Shown here one piece after another: positions 1-7,784 of a DNA stretch of 64,000 bases. Source of the DNA: a virus; IMG/VR virus record IMGVR_UViG_3300005841_000036, positions 1 through 64,000 of that record; one strand, given 5' to 3'. A program made the position numbers and the translations under genes. Below the pieces are notes generated by a model. It was not told the origin of the DNA and searched no databases. It saw only the letters and a list, made by a program, of their open reading frames with translations. Each line of letters begins with the position of its first letter. Positions within the stretch are counted from its first letter, which is position 1.

Positions 1-180
1 GTTCGCCTGGTCCTCAAGGCACTGACCGCCCATATGCTCCTCCACCCATCGAGCGGAAACGAGATCCTGCGACATCCCCTCTTGCCGACGAATCGCCAGA
101 TGCCGGAACGGGATACGGAATTGGTCGGGTCGATCGCCGTAACGTTCGAGGCTCTTTTCGAGTGGGACCTGACCACGTAG
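1..180 (+). CDS. C-terminal end of an unidentified protein (partial)
   Basis: The frame is open from the window edge to a TAG at 178-180 (59 codons), with third positions almost all G or C as in the other real genes here. The visible tail ends in EWDLTT. I do not recognise a family. The start lies upstream of the window. About 125 bp without a gene separate it from the tRNA. A second open frame (position 3 onward, to about 287) has poorer third-position bias and is treated as a shadow. Confidence 0.5.
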   Translation, partial: VRLVLKALTAHMLLHPSSGNEILRHPLLPTNRQMPERDTELVGSIAVTFEALFEWDLTT

Positions 181-306
181 CCAGAATTTTCCCGCTTGCG
201 ATCATTCCCATAATATGGGTATACTTCGCCCGTCGGATCCGAAATGTCGACGGACCGGCAAATTATGAAGGGGTGGCGGGGTGGTAACTCCCCCGCTGCC
301 TTTTGA

Positions 307-378
307 TGCCGCGTAGAGAAGCAGTATCTCGCCAGCCTCATAAGCTGGAAACCGCAGGTGCAAATCCTGCCGCGGCTA
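307..378 (+). tRNA. Atypical tRNA with CAT anticodon (tRNA-Met-like)
   Basis: A cloverleaf can be drawn: acceptor 307-313 with 371-377 (six pairs, first pair T-T mismatched), D stem 316-319 with 327-330, anticodon stem 332-336 with 344-348, loop CTCATAA with anticodon CAT at 339-341, T stem 354-358 with 366-370, discriminator A378. No CCA is encoded. The D loop (320-326) is only seven bases and lacks the usual GG. A mismatched 1-72 pair is typical of initiator tRNAs, but the three consecutive G-C pairs of the initiator anticodon stem are absent. A Met or Ile2 role cannot be separated by eye. A terminator follows at once. Confidence 0.7.
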
Positions 379-380
379 CT

Positions 381-419
381 GGGGCAGGCCGGACATCCGG
401 CCTTGCCCCTCTTTCTTTT
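381..419 (+). terminator. Rho-independent terminator after the tRNA
   Basis: A GGGGCA-GGCCGG arm pairs with CCGGCC-TTGCCCC across an ACAT loop with one bulge, followed by TCTTTCTTTT. It sits directly behind the tRNA and 12 bp before the next gene start, so it should end tRNA-containing transcripts. Confidence 0.75.
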
Positions 420-431
420 CCAGAGGACCGC

Positions 432-671
432 ATGGCCAAGAATCCCGCATCGCATCGCAAGCCGGTCTCAAAACGCAAAATCCATATCCTCCGCGTGATG
501 CTCGACCGGGACCAACTGCAGCAGCTGGCCGCGGCGGCGACACTTGACGGAATGCCGGTCTCGACCTGGGTCCGCCTGCAGGCACTGCGCGAGGCGAAGC
601 TGGTGCGGGCCAGGACCGCGAAGCAAGAGGAACGGGCGACGCTCGCGAAAACATCCCTCGAGGTGGAGTAA
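432..671 (+). CDS. Small basic protein, possible ribbon-helix-helix DNA-binding protein
   Basis: 79 aa. Start ATG 432 follows AGAGGA. The N-terminus is basic (RKPVSKRK); residues about 18-58 read as a beta strand (HILRVMLD) then two helices (DQLQQLAAAA and STWVRLQALREA), the pattern of Arc/MobC-type ribbon-helix-helix proteins. It heads the plus-strand run that continues with 3 bp spacing into the P-loop gene. A regulator or small DNA-binding protein is likely; the family is my inference from secondary-structure pattern only. Confidence 0.55.
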   Translation: MAKNPASHRKPVSKRKIHILRVMLDRDQLQQLAAAATLDGMPVSTWVRLQALREAKLVRARTAKQEERATLAKTSLEVE

Positions 672-674
672 CCA

Positions 675-881
675 ATGCTGACCGTTCGACTGACGGGTCC
701 GAAAATGTCGGGCAAGACCGAGGCGGCCGAGATCTTGCGGAAGGCCCTCGAGGAACTCGGGCGAACCGTGCAGGTAGTGCGAGACGGCGAGCGGGCGCCA
801 ATGCTGGCGGGAATCGATGTACTGATCATCGATGGGCCGGCGAGTGCCCGAGGATCCGCCAACGTTCCGGAGTCCCTCTAA
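675..881 (+). CDS. Miniature P-loop protein
   Basis: 68 aa. Residues 8-15 form a Walker A (GPKMSGKT) and residues 48-53 (DVLIID) look like a Walker B, yet the protein ends at residue 68, far shorter than any complete P-loop kinase or NTPase. It may be a decayed kinase, a partner-dependent half domain or a minimal nucleotide-binding protein. Its TAA overlaps the next ATG (TAATG), so translation is probably coupled to the glycosyltransferase-like gene downstream. Confidence 0.6.
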   Translation: MLTVRLTGPKMSGKTEAAEILRKALEELGRTVQVVRDGERAPMLAGIDVLIIDGPASARGSANVPESL

Positions 882-1693
882 TGCCAGCAAGCAACCAATG
901 CGGAACCGACTGCAAGTTCTTCGGCCAGTTCAAGCATTCCGCGGCCAAGCATCCCGAGGCCGAGATCGGCGAGGAGGACTTGCGGGTCTTTGCCTGCCTC
1001 TGCCCTGGCCTGAATAGTATGGGCATCCACTCGACCAACCTCGAGGAGTGCAGCAGCTGCCGATCTTACGAGCCCCTGATCTTCCCCGGGTTCGATCTCG
1101 TTACGGCGATCACGACCGCCCCGCGCGGGTGCGCGAAGTGCGTTCCAGCGGGTGGCTACCTCGAGGCGACGGTTAAGTCGGCTGTCGCGGCTGGAATGGG
1201 CGTGCGACGCATCTCGAGCGACGACGATAAGACATGGGGCCCGTTCGGCAATCTCTACGTGGCGGCGACGACCCTTTACATCGACTATCCGCACGCGAGC
1301 GCCTACGGCATCTTTCAGGATGACGTCCGTTTCGATCCGATCACACTCGCCGCATACATGGAACTTGTCGAGCCGGGCAAGTCGCCCCCGCGGATCGTCT
1401 CCCTCTACCGGCCGCCGGACCTGGGCGACATGCAGGAGCATTCCTGGCAGCAGCACAATCGAGGATGGCTCTCGCCCGGCGCCTGCGCTTACATCTTCTC
1501 GCCCGAGGGGATCCGCGATCTGCTGACGGATCCCGTGGTCCTCGCCCATCGGCGAATCGGACCGAATAACGGTTGGCGAGATTCCGACGGCGTGGTCGGG
1601 GTCTGGGCGGCGAAGCATGGGGGCATTTGGTATCCCCGGCAGACGCTGGCCAAGCATGTCGGCGCGGTCTCGACCATCAAACGGGAGGAGTGA
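881..1693 (+). CDS. Glycosyltransferase-like protein with N-terminal cysteine cluster
   Basis: 270 aa. Residues 1-90 hold eight cysteines (7, 11, 39, 41, 57, 60, 84, 87) with CxC and CxxC pairs, suggesting a zinc or Fe-S site. Residues about 95-260 look like a GT-A glycosyltransferase: a DDD at 114-116 and FQDDV at 145-149 where the metal-binding DxD of such enzymes sits, then a WLSPGACAYIFS segment like that of GT25-type proteins. First of several sugar-transfer genes in this run. Exact sugar and acceptor cannot be told. Confidence 0.55.
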   Translation: MPASNQCGTDCKFFGQFKHSAAKHPEAEIGEEDLRVFACLCPGLNSMGIHSTNLEECSSCRSYEPLIFPGFDLVTAITTAPRGCAKCVPAGGYLEATVKSAVAAGMGVRRISSDDDKTWGPFGNLYVAATTLYIDYPHASAYGIFQDDVRFDPITLAAYMELVEPGKSPPRIVSLYRPPDLGDMQEHSWQQHNRGWLSPGACAYIFSPEGIRDLLTDPVVLAHRRIGPNNGWRDSDGVVGVWAAKHGGIWYPRQTLAKHVGAVSTIKREE

Positions 1694-1695
1694 AC

Positions 1696-1902
1696 GTGGT
1701 TGCGAAAACTCTCCCCCGCCGGCGGCAGACTCACCTCACCGGCTTGCATGTTTCGGTCGACCATATTCCGCCTTTGCCAGGCCTGACCATCGAGCATGGC
1801 ATGCAATACGCCTGGACGGTCAACGTTTTCTCCCGCACTCGACGCCTCGGCGGCTATCGCCTCGAGTATCCATTCTTCGTTCGGGATTGGTGGTCGAAAT
1901 GA
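1696..1902 (+). CDS. Small hypothetical protein
   Basis: 68 aa from GTG 1696, chosen because GGGAGGAG lies just upstream at 1683-1690; longer forms would run back into the previous gene. Basic N-terminus (KTLPRRRQTH), aromatic C-terminus (YPFFVRDWWSK). No family recognised. Its stop overlaps the next start (ATGA). Confidence 0.55.
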   Translation: MVAKTLPRRRQTHLTGLHVSVDHIPPLPGLTIEHGMQYAWTVNVFSRTRRLGGYRLEYPFFVRDWWSK

Positions 1903-2825
1903 GGATCTTTTATCTCGGGTCCTTCTCTCCGCATTCGACCGAGTCCTATATCGCTCACGCGCTGCGCGATGCCCGGCATACGGTCGCCGAGGTCGAGGAG
2001 TCCACGACTTCGCAACTGGGGGCGATTTCCTTACTCCGCAACATGGGGCCTTTCGACCTGGTCCTCTTCGCCAAGTGCCGTTTCCTGGGCGAGTGGGACC
2101 AGACCGGCGCCGCGACGTGCGAGTTTGTTGCCGAGGTGCGCCGGCAAGGCCTCGCGCGTAGTGTCGCGTGCTGGGTGTTCGATCTGCTGAATCCCGCATA
2201 CTGCGCCGAGCGCTATCGCTGGGCGTGCGAAGTCTGCGACGTGGTCGATCGATTCTTCACCACCGACGGATCCTCGATCCCGTTCCTCGGTCCTACCGCT
2301 CGAGTACTTCGCCAGGGCATCGGCCACGATTGGCGACCGGGGGAGTTCAAGCCGGAACTCGCCGCCGATCTGGTGTTCCTGGGGACGGTCTATGGCCAGC
2401 GGAAAGCCTGGGTCGAGGAGATGCAGCAAAAGTTCGGCCGCCGGCTATGGGTGATCAGCGATGATCAGGGCCAAGGGATCCGCGGCGAGCGGCTCTGCGA
2501 TGTGATGGCATCCTGCAAGTTGTCGATCGCGGCCGACTATCCGCGGTTCGATCGGTACTGGTCGAATCGGATCTACCAGGTCGCTGGCTATGGCGGGGTC
2601 TACGTCGGGCCGGCGATTCCGGGCATGGAAGAGGAGGGATGGATCGCTGGCAGGAATTACATTGCGATAAGCAGCAATCAAGCGATAAGCGAGGCGATAA
2701 TCGCCGACGCCCTCGAGGATCACGCATGGCGGGCTAACGTGCGAGCGGCGGGGTCGGAACTGGTCCGTACGACTATGACCTATTTGCATCGGGTCGAAGT
2801 CTTCAACGAAGGATGGGTGAAGTGA
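1899..2825 (+). CDS. CgeB-like glycosyltransferase
   Basis: 308 aa. The N-terminus MRIFYLGSFSPHS opens a Rossmann-like half; the C-terminal half carries the signature of CgeB/Glyco_trans_1_2 proteins: NRIYQVAGYGGVYVGPAIPGMEEE, where a small-residue patch and an acidic pair follow an NR-x5 helix (about 230-255). Such GT-B enzymes transfer a sugar from a nucleotide donor. The start at 1899 gives an ATGA overlap with the gene before; the end overlaps the sulfotransferase by 13 bp. Confidence 0.65.
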   Translation: MRIFYLGSFSPHSTESYIAHALRDARHTVAEVEESTTSQLGAISLLRNMGPFDLVLFAKCRFLGEWDQTGAATCEFVAEVRRQGLARSVACWVFDLLNPAYCAERYRWACEVCDVVDRFFTTDGSSIPFLGPTARVLRQGIGHDWRPGEFKPELAADLVFLGTVYGQRKAWVEEMQQKFGRRLWVISDDQGQGIRGERLCDVMASCKLSIAADYPRFDRYWSNRIYQVAGYGGVYVGPAIPGMEEEGWIAGRNYIAISSNQAISEAIIADALEDHAWRANVRAAGSELVRTTMTYLHRVEVFNEGWVK

Positions 2826-3412
2826 TTTACATACCCTCGAAGAATATCGCGTTCGTGCACGCGCCAAAGATTGCTGGCACCTGGATCCGCCGGGTCCTGG
2901 TCTCGCTGATCCCAGATGCTCGAGGCGACGGCAAGGAACACGGCGACCGGTCGGACGCGGTCGAGCTCTACGGCGCCGAGGTCAAGACGTTCTGCTTTGT
3001 CCGGCATCCGCTTTCGTGGTACCGCTCATTCTGGGCGCATCGCGAGTTGATCGGCTGGGGCGGCGACTGGGCGATCGGGCGGGATTGCCAGTCGAGGGAC
3101 TTCAATACGTTTGCGATCGCCTGCGCGGCCAGGCATCCGGGGTTCCTCTCGGAGATTTATCGGCGGTTCACCGACGGCGCGGTGTTCGTGGGGCGATTCG
3201 AGAGGGTCGACGAAGATATGATCGACATCCTGAGATCGCTCCTTGAGGTCGAAATGTCCGTTCCGGAAATCCGCGCACAGTTCCGGAGCATTCCGCAAGA
3301 GAACCGCGCGGCTAGTTTGCCGGCGCTCCGTGCTCGATCCGAGTACTCTGACGAAGCCCGCGACGCAATCCTCGAATCCGAATGGCACGCCCTGCAGGCG
3401 TGGTACCCATGA
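2813..3412 (+). CDS. PAPS-dependent sulfotransferase-like protein
   Basis: 199 aa. Residues 16-24 (HAPKIAGTW) match the 5'-phosphosulfate-binding loop of carbohydrate sulfotransferases (Sulfotransfer_2 type, usually HxPKxxGT), and FVRHPLSWYRSFW at about 62-74 matches the 3'-phosphate-binding segment (RxP-x5-RS). Expected reaction: transfer of sulfate from PAPS to a hydroxyl, probably of a sugar given the surrounding glycosyltransferases. Shorter than many family members. No PAPS-synthesis genes are seen, so the donor would come from the host. Confidence 0.7.
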   Translation: MGEVIYIPSKNIAFVHAPKIAGTWIRRVLVSLIPDARGDGKEHGDRSDAVELYGAEVKTFCFVRHPLSWYRSFWAHRELIGWGGDWAIGRDCQSRDFNTFAIACAARHPGFLSEIYRRFTDGAVFVGRFERVDEDMIDILRSLLEVEMSVPEIRAQFRSIPQENRAASLPALRARSEYSDEARDAILESEWHALQAWYP

Positions 3413-3681
3413 CACCAGCCGAGAAGCTAGCGCAGACCAGGCCGCGAAAGCGACCGCGCCGCAATGCATCAGCCCGGGTTCCGGTCCTGGTCTGCAAGGT
3501 GCGAGACGTGCGGGAGTCCCTTAATCTGTCCCTGAACGAGACCGCCAAGGCCATCGGCATGTCAGTCTCTGGCCTGCACGTAATCGAGCATGGGGCAGAT
3601 ACGCAGATGACTACGGCGAAAAAGATCGCCAAGTTCTACGGCAAAACCATTTCCGAACTGTGGCCCGATTCCACCGAGTGA
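3409..3681 (+). CDS. XRE-family helix-turn-helix regulator
   Basis: 90 aa. Start ATG 3409 gives an ATGA overlap with the sulfotransferase. Residues about 30-85 form a Cro/CI-type HTH: VRESLNLSLNETAKAIGMSVSGLHVIEHG followed by the helix TTAKKIAKFYGKTISELW. Basic N-terminal extension (RPRKRPRRN). Its place inside a glycan operon rather than next to a divergent promoter suggests local autoregulation; targets are unknown. Confidence 0.75.
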   Translation: MTPAEKLAQTRPRKRPRRNASARVPVLVCKVRDVRESLNLSLNETAKAIGMSVSGLHVIEHGADTQMTTAKKIAKFYGKTISELWPDSTE

Positions 3682-3684
3682 CCC

Positions 3685-4416
3685 ATGACCCGCCCCGCCC
3701 CTCACCCCGATTTCGCCCTGACCGACCGCGTGATCGTGTTCACCTCGGTTTGCGATGAGGACGCCCACCACGTCGACCGCTATCTCTGGGAAATCCAACG
3801 CCTCGAGGTAATGTTTTGCGTGCACTTCGACCGCTGCAGCGAGCGGACCAAGCAGCGATTCTTTTGGTCGCGGAACCTGTTCGGATTCACTGAGCAGGAC
3901 GACCGATCGATCGAGTTCACCGAGCAACACAAGCAGTCGGTTTTCGACCTGGCCGCGACGTCCGGCCGCCCCTGGGCGATGGCCCTCGACATCGACGAGA
4001 CACTCGAGCGCGACGCGGTCTCAAAGCTCCTCGACCTGCCCACGCATGCCGACCTGTTCGACGTGCAATGGCTGAATCTGTGGGGCGATAAGTACTCGAT
4101 CCGATCGGATGGCGCATGGCTGCAAGGGCACCGCGCGAACATCTACAACGTTTCTGGCGGCCGGAAATGGCGGTTCGATCATCCGATCACCAATGGCGCC
4201 AAGCTGGACACGCACGGCCGCGATCCGCTGATCCTCGTTCGCTATCCTCTGGTCGTGCTGCACTGGGGGGCGATCCGGCCCGAGTGGCGACAGTTGAGGA
4301 AAGCCCGCTGGGATCGCGTCTATGGGGCCGCGGTGGGAAACAATCCTTACGGGCACTGGCGAGCCGAACTCGACGAGACCGGCCTCGAGACGATCGAAAA
4401 CACCTATTTGCCGTAG
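3685..4416 (+). CDS. GT2-like glycosyltransferase
   Basis: 243 aa. The N-terminal strand RVIVFTSVCDEDAHHVDRYL and the later AMALDIDETLE (D102-x-D104) fit the nucleotide-binding strand and DxD metal site of GT-A family 2-like enzymes. A second acidic stretch and conserved aromatic C-terminus (VVLHWGAIRPEW) resemble bacterial and phage GT2 relatives. It follows the XRE gene by 3 bp. Donor and acceptor unknown. Confidence 0.6.
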   Translation: MTRPAPHPDFALTDRVIVFTSVCDEDAHHVDRYLWEIQRLEVMFCVHFDRCSERTKQRFFWSRNLFGFTEQDDRSIEFTEQHKQSVFDLAATSGRPWAMALDIDETLERDAVSKLLDLPTHADLFDVQWLNLWGDKYSIRSDGAWLQGHRANIYNVSGGRKWRFDHPITNGAKLDTHGRDPLILVRYPLVVLHWGAIRPEWRQLRKARWDRVYGAAVGNNPYGHWRAELDETGLETIENTYLP

Positions 4417-4424
4417 GGTGCAGA

Positions 4425-4694
4425 ATGCTCTATCCGTACTACGCGAGAGAAGCCCGGGCGAGAGACAAGGACGGAAACCCGACGGGCTACGTCGAAACCG
4501 GCTGGAGAATTGCAACCGGCCATCGCAGTTTCGAGGGCTCCCTCGAGATCCTCAGTATCGAGTTCGGCCGAAAGGTCGACGTCGAGAGGGCGATCGAGGC
4601 TTTCGCGCGCGAGGGGATCACCGATCGAAATGGTCTGGCGAAAATCGGAATGAAGAAGTGCCGAGAGATCGCTAGCAACGCGATGGCATGGTGA
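4425..4694 (+). CDS. Small hypothetical protein
   Basis: 89 aa. Start ATG 4425 chosen because longer in-frame starts would overlap the GT2 gene deeply. Two parts: a beta-rich N-terminus (GYVETGWRIATGHR) and a helical C-terminus (VERAIEAFAREGITD ... MKKCREIASNAMAW). No family recognised. Two bases separate it from the next gene. Confidence 0.5.
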   Translation: MLYPYYAREARARDKDGNPTGYVETGWRIATGHRSFEGSLEILSIEFGRKVDVERAIEAFAREGITDRNGLAKIGMKKCREIASNAMAW

Positions 4695-4695
4695 G

Positions 4696-4917
4696 ATGAT
4701 CCGACATCCGATCAAAGGGCAGACGGTGCAGGCGTGGTACGCTGCGGACAAGCGGCCGATTGCCCGCTATCACGGCATGCTGGGAATCGTCCGGATCGTT
4801 TCGGACGGTAAGAATCACGGGGTCGAGTTCGGCGGCGTGCTGGTCTCGATCCCATCGGGAAACATCCGGCCGGCACCAGCGACCAAGCCTCAGAGGATGC
4901 TTTTCGATGAAGGTTAA
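4696..4917 (+). CDS. Small hypothetical beta-rich protein
   Basis: 73 aa, rich in alternating hydrophobic strands (GMLGIVRIVSDGKNHGVEFGGVLVSI), perhaps an SH3-like barrel. It overlaps the start of the DNA methylase by 11 bp and carries within its end the AGAGGATGC motif (4892-4900) that serves the methylase start. Possibly an accessory to the methylase; this is inference from position. Confidence 0.5.
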   Translation: MIRHPIKGQTVQAWYAADKRPIARYHGMLGIVRIVSDGKNHGVEFGGVLVSIPSGNIRPAPATKPQRMLFDEG

Positions 4918-5785
4918 GGCGATCTCCCCTTGGTTTGGCGGCAAGCGCACTATGGCTCCCCTGATCGTCACCGAACTCGGGAAGCATTCGCAGTACTTCG
5001 AGCCATTCTGCGGCTCGATGGCGGTCCTGCTAGCAAAGGCGCCATGCCAAAAGGAAACGGTCAACGACCTGCACGGCGACTTGATCAACCTCGCGCACTG
5101 CTTGCAGGACATCGACCTCGCCGAGCGGCTCTACGATCGCTTGCAGCGCTGCCTAATGTCCGAGGGGCTTGTCGATCGCGCAAAGCACGAGCTCGCGACG
5201 AGCGACCTGTCGCCGGCAGATCGCGCGTACTGGTATTTTCTCTCCTCTTGGATGCGCCGCAACGGAACGGCCGGCACGAAGCGAATCGACTATCAGATCG
5301 CCGTGCGCTGGACTAAGGGTGGCGGGTCGCCGACGGTTCGCTTTCGGAATGCAGTCGAATCGATTCCCTGGTGGCACGAGCGATTGCGGAATGTCGTGAT
5401 CCTGCAGCGCGACGCATTCTCGATAATGAATCGATTCGAGGACGTGAAGCAAGCCGCCCTCTATGTCGACCCTCCCTATTTCGCTGCCTCGAGATCAGGC
5501 TATCGCCAGGGCCCGGGGAGATCGAATAAGTACCTGCACGAACTCGATCACAAATCGACACTGTGGGGGAATGATCACGTCCGGCTGCGCGATGCGCTGG
5601 CTCAGTACAAGAAAGCTCGAGTCGTCGTCAGCTATTACGATTGTCCGGGGATTCGAGATCTGTACGCGGACTGGACGATCATCGAGCATACTCGCCTCAA
5701 GCATATTTCCTCGCAATGCGGGCGAGGCGTCATGGCAAAAGAAGCTCCCGAAATCCTCATCCTGAATGGACCGAGTTACGCATGA
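4907..5785 (+). CDS. dam: D12-class N6-adenine DNA methyltransferase
   Basis: 292 aa, the usual size of the Dam/D12 family. Residues 8-14 (PWFGGKR) are the N-terminal SAM-binding motif, EPFCGSMAVLL at 32-42 is motif I, and DPPYF at 188-192 is the catalytic DPPY motif. It methylates adenine N6 in a short target, commonly GATC, though the target cannot be read from the sequence. In phages such enzymes protect DNA from host restriction. Start ATG 4907 has AGAGGATGC seven bases upstream. Confidence 0.88.
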   Translation: MKVKAISPWFGGKRTMAPLIVTELGKHSQYFEPFCGSMAVLLAKAPCQKETVNDLHGDLINLAHCLQDIDLAERLYDRLQRCLMSEGLVDRAKHELATSDLSPADRAYWYFLSSWMRRNGTAGTKRIDYQIAVRWTKGGGSPTVRFRNAVESIPWWHERLRNVVILQRDAFSIMNRFEDVKQAALYVDPPYFAASRSGYRQGPGRSNKYLHELDHKSTLWGNDHVRLRDALAQYKKARVVVSYYDCPGIRDLYADWTIIEHTRLKHISSQCGRGVMAKEAPEILILNGPSYA

Positions 5786-6882
5786 AACTTGCAATTCTCC
5801 AGCTTGCCGACCAGGGCCCCGCACTCTCGACCGCAGCCATGCTCCGCGCGGTCGGCTATGAGGTGGCGATCCCAAACGACGCGCTCCGCGACATGCTGCA
5901 GGCGATCGGCTGCGATACGGTCCTCTCCCCTCGAGGACTTCACGAAGGGATGGGCTATGACCCGCTCGACCTGCCCGAGGTGGGGATCGAGGCAATGGAT
6001 ACGTGCGACCTTTACCTCGACGTGAAGGGGCACCGCAACTGCCCCAAGATCTGGAAGGTCTGGCCGCGGCTCAAGAATCTGTCGATGTGGGTTCGGTTCA
6101 ACGGCGGCAAGCCCGAACACGTCCGACGGCAGTCGAAAGACCAGTTCGGCAACACCTCGATCGAGGACTGCGGGGATGAGGTCAATCCGGGCCTGCCGAT
6201 CCTCACGCCGAATATGTGGTATCGTGGCGACCCGAAAGCGTATGTCGCCTGGGTGCCGTTCGTCGGCTGGGGTGACTACTTCGATCGCCACGGGCGGACC
6301 GTCGAGGGGTACCACAAATCGCCCGATGGGTTGATCTTCCGCGATCCGCAGCCGGGCGACTTGCTCAAGGGGGACGCTCCGGTTTGCCTGATTCACGGGG
6401 TCGAGGGCTGGGGATACTCCGGGCTGATCGAATGGGTCAGATACCACGGCGTGAAGTGCTACGGATCCCACGGGTCGCCCGATGGGCTTGTCCCTCACTC
6501 GCTGGTCCCCAAGATGCTTTCCCGGGCCCGGTGCCTGGTCTCGCTGCGATCGAACGACTGCCCGGGCTATGCAATGTATGAGGCCGCGGCGGCGGCTTGC
6601 CCGATGATCGTACCGCGGCGGCTGATCCATCGCATGCAAATGGAGGACTGGTTGATCCCTAACGAGACGTGCCTTGTGTTCGACGGGATTGAGCCGGGCC
6701 GGATCGACATCGAGGCTTGCGCGGCCGAGATCAAGGAGGGACTCGATAGCCTTCTCGATCCTGGCGAGAATTCGCGGATCGGGTTCGCCTGCCGGGAAAA
6801 GCTCCGGTCGCTAATGTGGTCGGCGGACCGCGCCGAGGATGTGATGCTTTTTAAAATGTTCATGCAAAGGCACTTTTGGTAG
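5782..6882 (+). CDS. GT4/GT-B-like glycosyltransferase
   Basis: 366 aa, starting with an ATGA overlap. N-terminus MKLAILQLADQGPALST is a Rossmann strand and loop. The C-terminal half has CLVSLRSNDCPGYAMYEAAAAACPMIV, matching the donor-binding E-x7-E region of GT4 enzymes (usually E-A-x-A-x-G-x-P). The middle (GWGDYFDRHGRTVEGYHKSPDG) is unusual. One of the glycan genes; acceptor unknown. Confidence 0.55.
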   Translation: MKLAILQLADQGPALSTAAMLRAVGYEVAIPNDALRDMLQAIGCDTVLSPRGLHEGMGYDPLDLPEVGIEAMDTCDLYLDVKGHRNCPKIWKVWPRLKNLSMWVRFNGGKPEHVRRQSKDQFGNTSIEDCGDEVNPGLPILTPNMWYRGDPKAYVAWVPFVGWGDYFDRHGRTVEGYHKSPDGLIFRDPQPGDLLKGDAPVCLIHGVEGWGYSGLIEWVRYHGVKCYGSHGSPDGLVPHSLVPKMLSRARCLVSLRSNDCPGYAMYEAAAAACPMIVPRRLIHRMQMEDWLIPNETCLVFDGIEPGRIDIEACAAEIKEGLDSLLDPGENSRIGFACREKLRSLMWSADRAEDVMLFKMFMQRHFW

Positions 6883-6891
6883 GAGAATGCG

Positions 6892-7107
6892 ATGCGGTTC
6901 CTGATTCTGGCTTGCTTGCTGGTCGGGTGCGCGAGCAAGCCCCCCATCCCCACCAGCGGCCAAAGGCTTACCTACACCGAGGAGCTCGACCTCGGGGCGG
7001 GCCCAAAAATCCGGATCATCAAGGATTCGGAGACTGGTCGCGAGTTCCTGATGGGGAGTCATAGCGGCGGCGTTTCAATCTGCGAGATCAAGCCGAAGGG
7101 CGAATAA
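6892..7107 (+). CDS. Small lipoprotein
   Basis: 71 aa. Residues 1-13 form a short lipoprotein signal peptide ending in the lipobox LVGC (cysteine 13). The mature part is a small beta-rich domain. AGGAGAATGCG directly precedes the ATG. It would be lipid-anchored in a membrane after infection. Not obviously a spanin, as it lies far from the lysis genes; it could be a superinfection or surface-modification protein. Confidence 0.65.
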   Translation: MRFLILACLLVGCASKPPIPTSGQRLTYTEELDLGAGPKIRIIKDSETGREFLMGSHSGGVSICEIKPKGE

Positions 7108-7117
7108 GGAGGATGCG

Positions 7118-7762
7118 ATGCAAGGAACGGATTTCGATACTCTCTTCCGGTCTCTCCCTGCCGACGGCTGGCTCTATGAGGATGAGGCCCGACTCCTCCT
7201 CGCCCACGCCCGGGACACCGATGGCCCGATTCTCGAGGTGGGAAGCTACTGCGGCCGGTCGACCGTGTTACTGGCTTCCCTCGGGCGCAGCGTCCACTCG
7301 GTCGACCCGTTCGACGGGTTTCATTCCGACCTCACCGGCGACGAGATCCAGGAACGATTCTGGGGCAACCTGCAGGCCCGCGGGATCCGGAACGTGATTC
7401 AGCATCGGATCCACGTCGAGCGCTGGCCGATCTTCGGCTGCGGGTTCGCCTTCCTCGATGGGGATCATTCCTTCGAGGGAACGCAACGGCAGATCGACGC
7501 CGCGGTTCGATCGCTCATCTTGGGCCGCGGCGATCTGCTGGCCGTGCACGACTACGCCGAAGACGGCGGCGGGGCACTGGTCGCCAAGGCGGTCGACGAT
7601 GACAAGCGGATCGAGGTGATCGGCCGGGCAAGTCGGCTTGTGATCTGCCGAATGGATCGAGATCGGGCGATGACCGAGGGCCTCGCCCGGTGGGTCGAGG
7701 GCCGGCAGGAAAAAGGCGACTGGGTGTTTACTTCTTCTTCTCAAGAATGGGACGGCGCGTAA
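7118..7762 (+). CDS. Class I SAM-dependent methyltransferase (Methyltransf_24-like)
   Basis: 214 aa. LEVGSYCGRSTVLLA (about 39-53) is the glycine-rich SAM-binding motif I and AFLDGDHSFEG (111-121) the post-motif strand typical of the Methyltransf_24 group, which methylates sugars or small molecules in glycan and antibiotic clusters. Strong Shine-Dalgarno AAGGAGGATGCG directly before ATG 7118. Between a lipoprotein and a sugar dehydrogenase, so a sugar substrate is likely. Confidence 0.72.
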   Translation: MQGTDFDTLFRSLPADGWLYEDEARLLLAHARDTDGPILEVGSYCGRSTVLLASLGRSVHSVDPFDGFHSDLTGDEIQERFWGNLQARGIRNVIQHRIHVERWPIFGCGFAFLDGDHSFEGTQRQIDAAVRSLILGRGDLLAVHDYAEDGGGALVAKAVDDDKRIEVIGRASRLVICRMDRDRAMTEGLARWVEGRQEKGDWVFTSSSQEWDGA

Positions 7763-7784
7763 CTTGAAACCAAAGGAGGATGCG

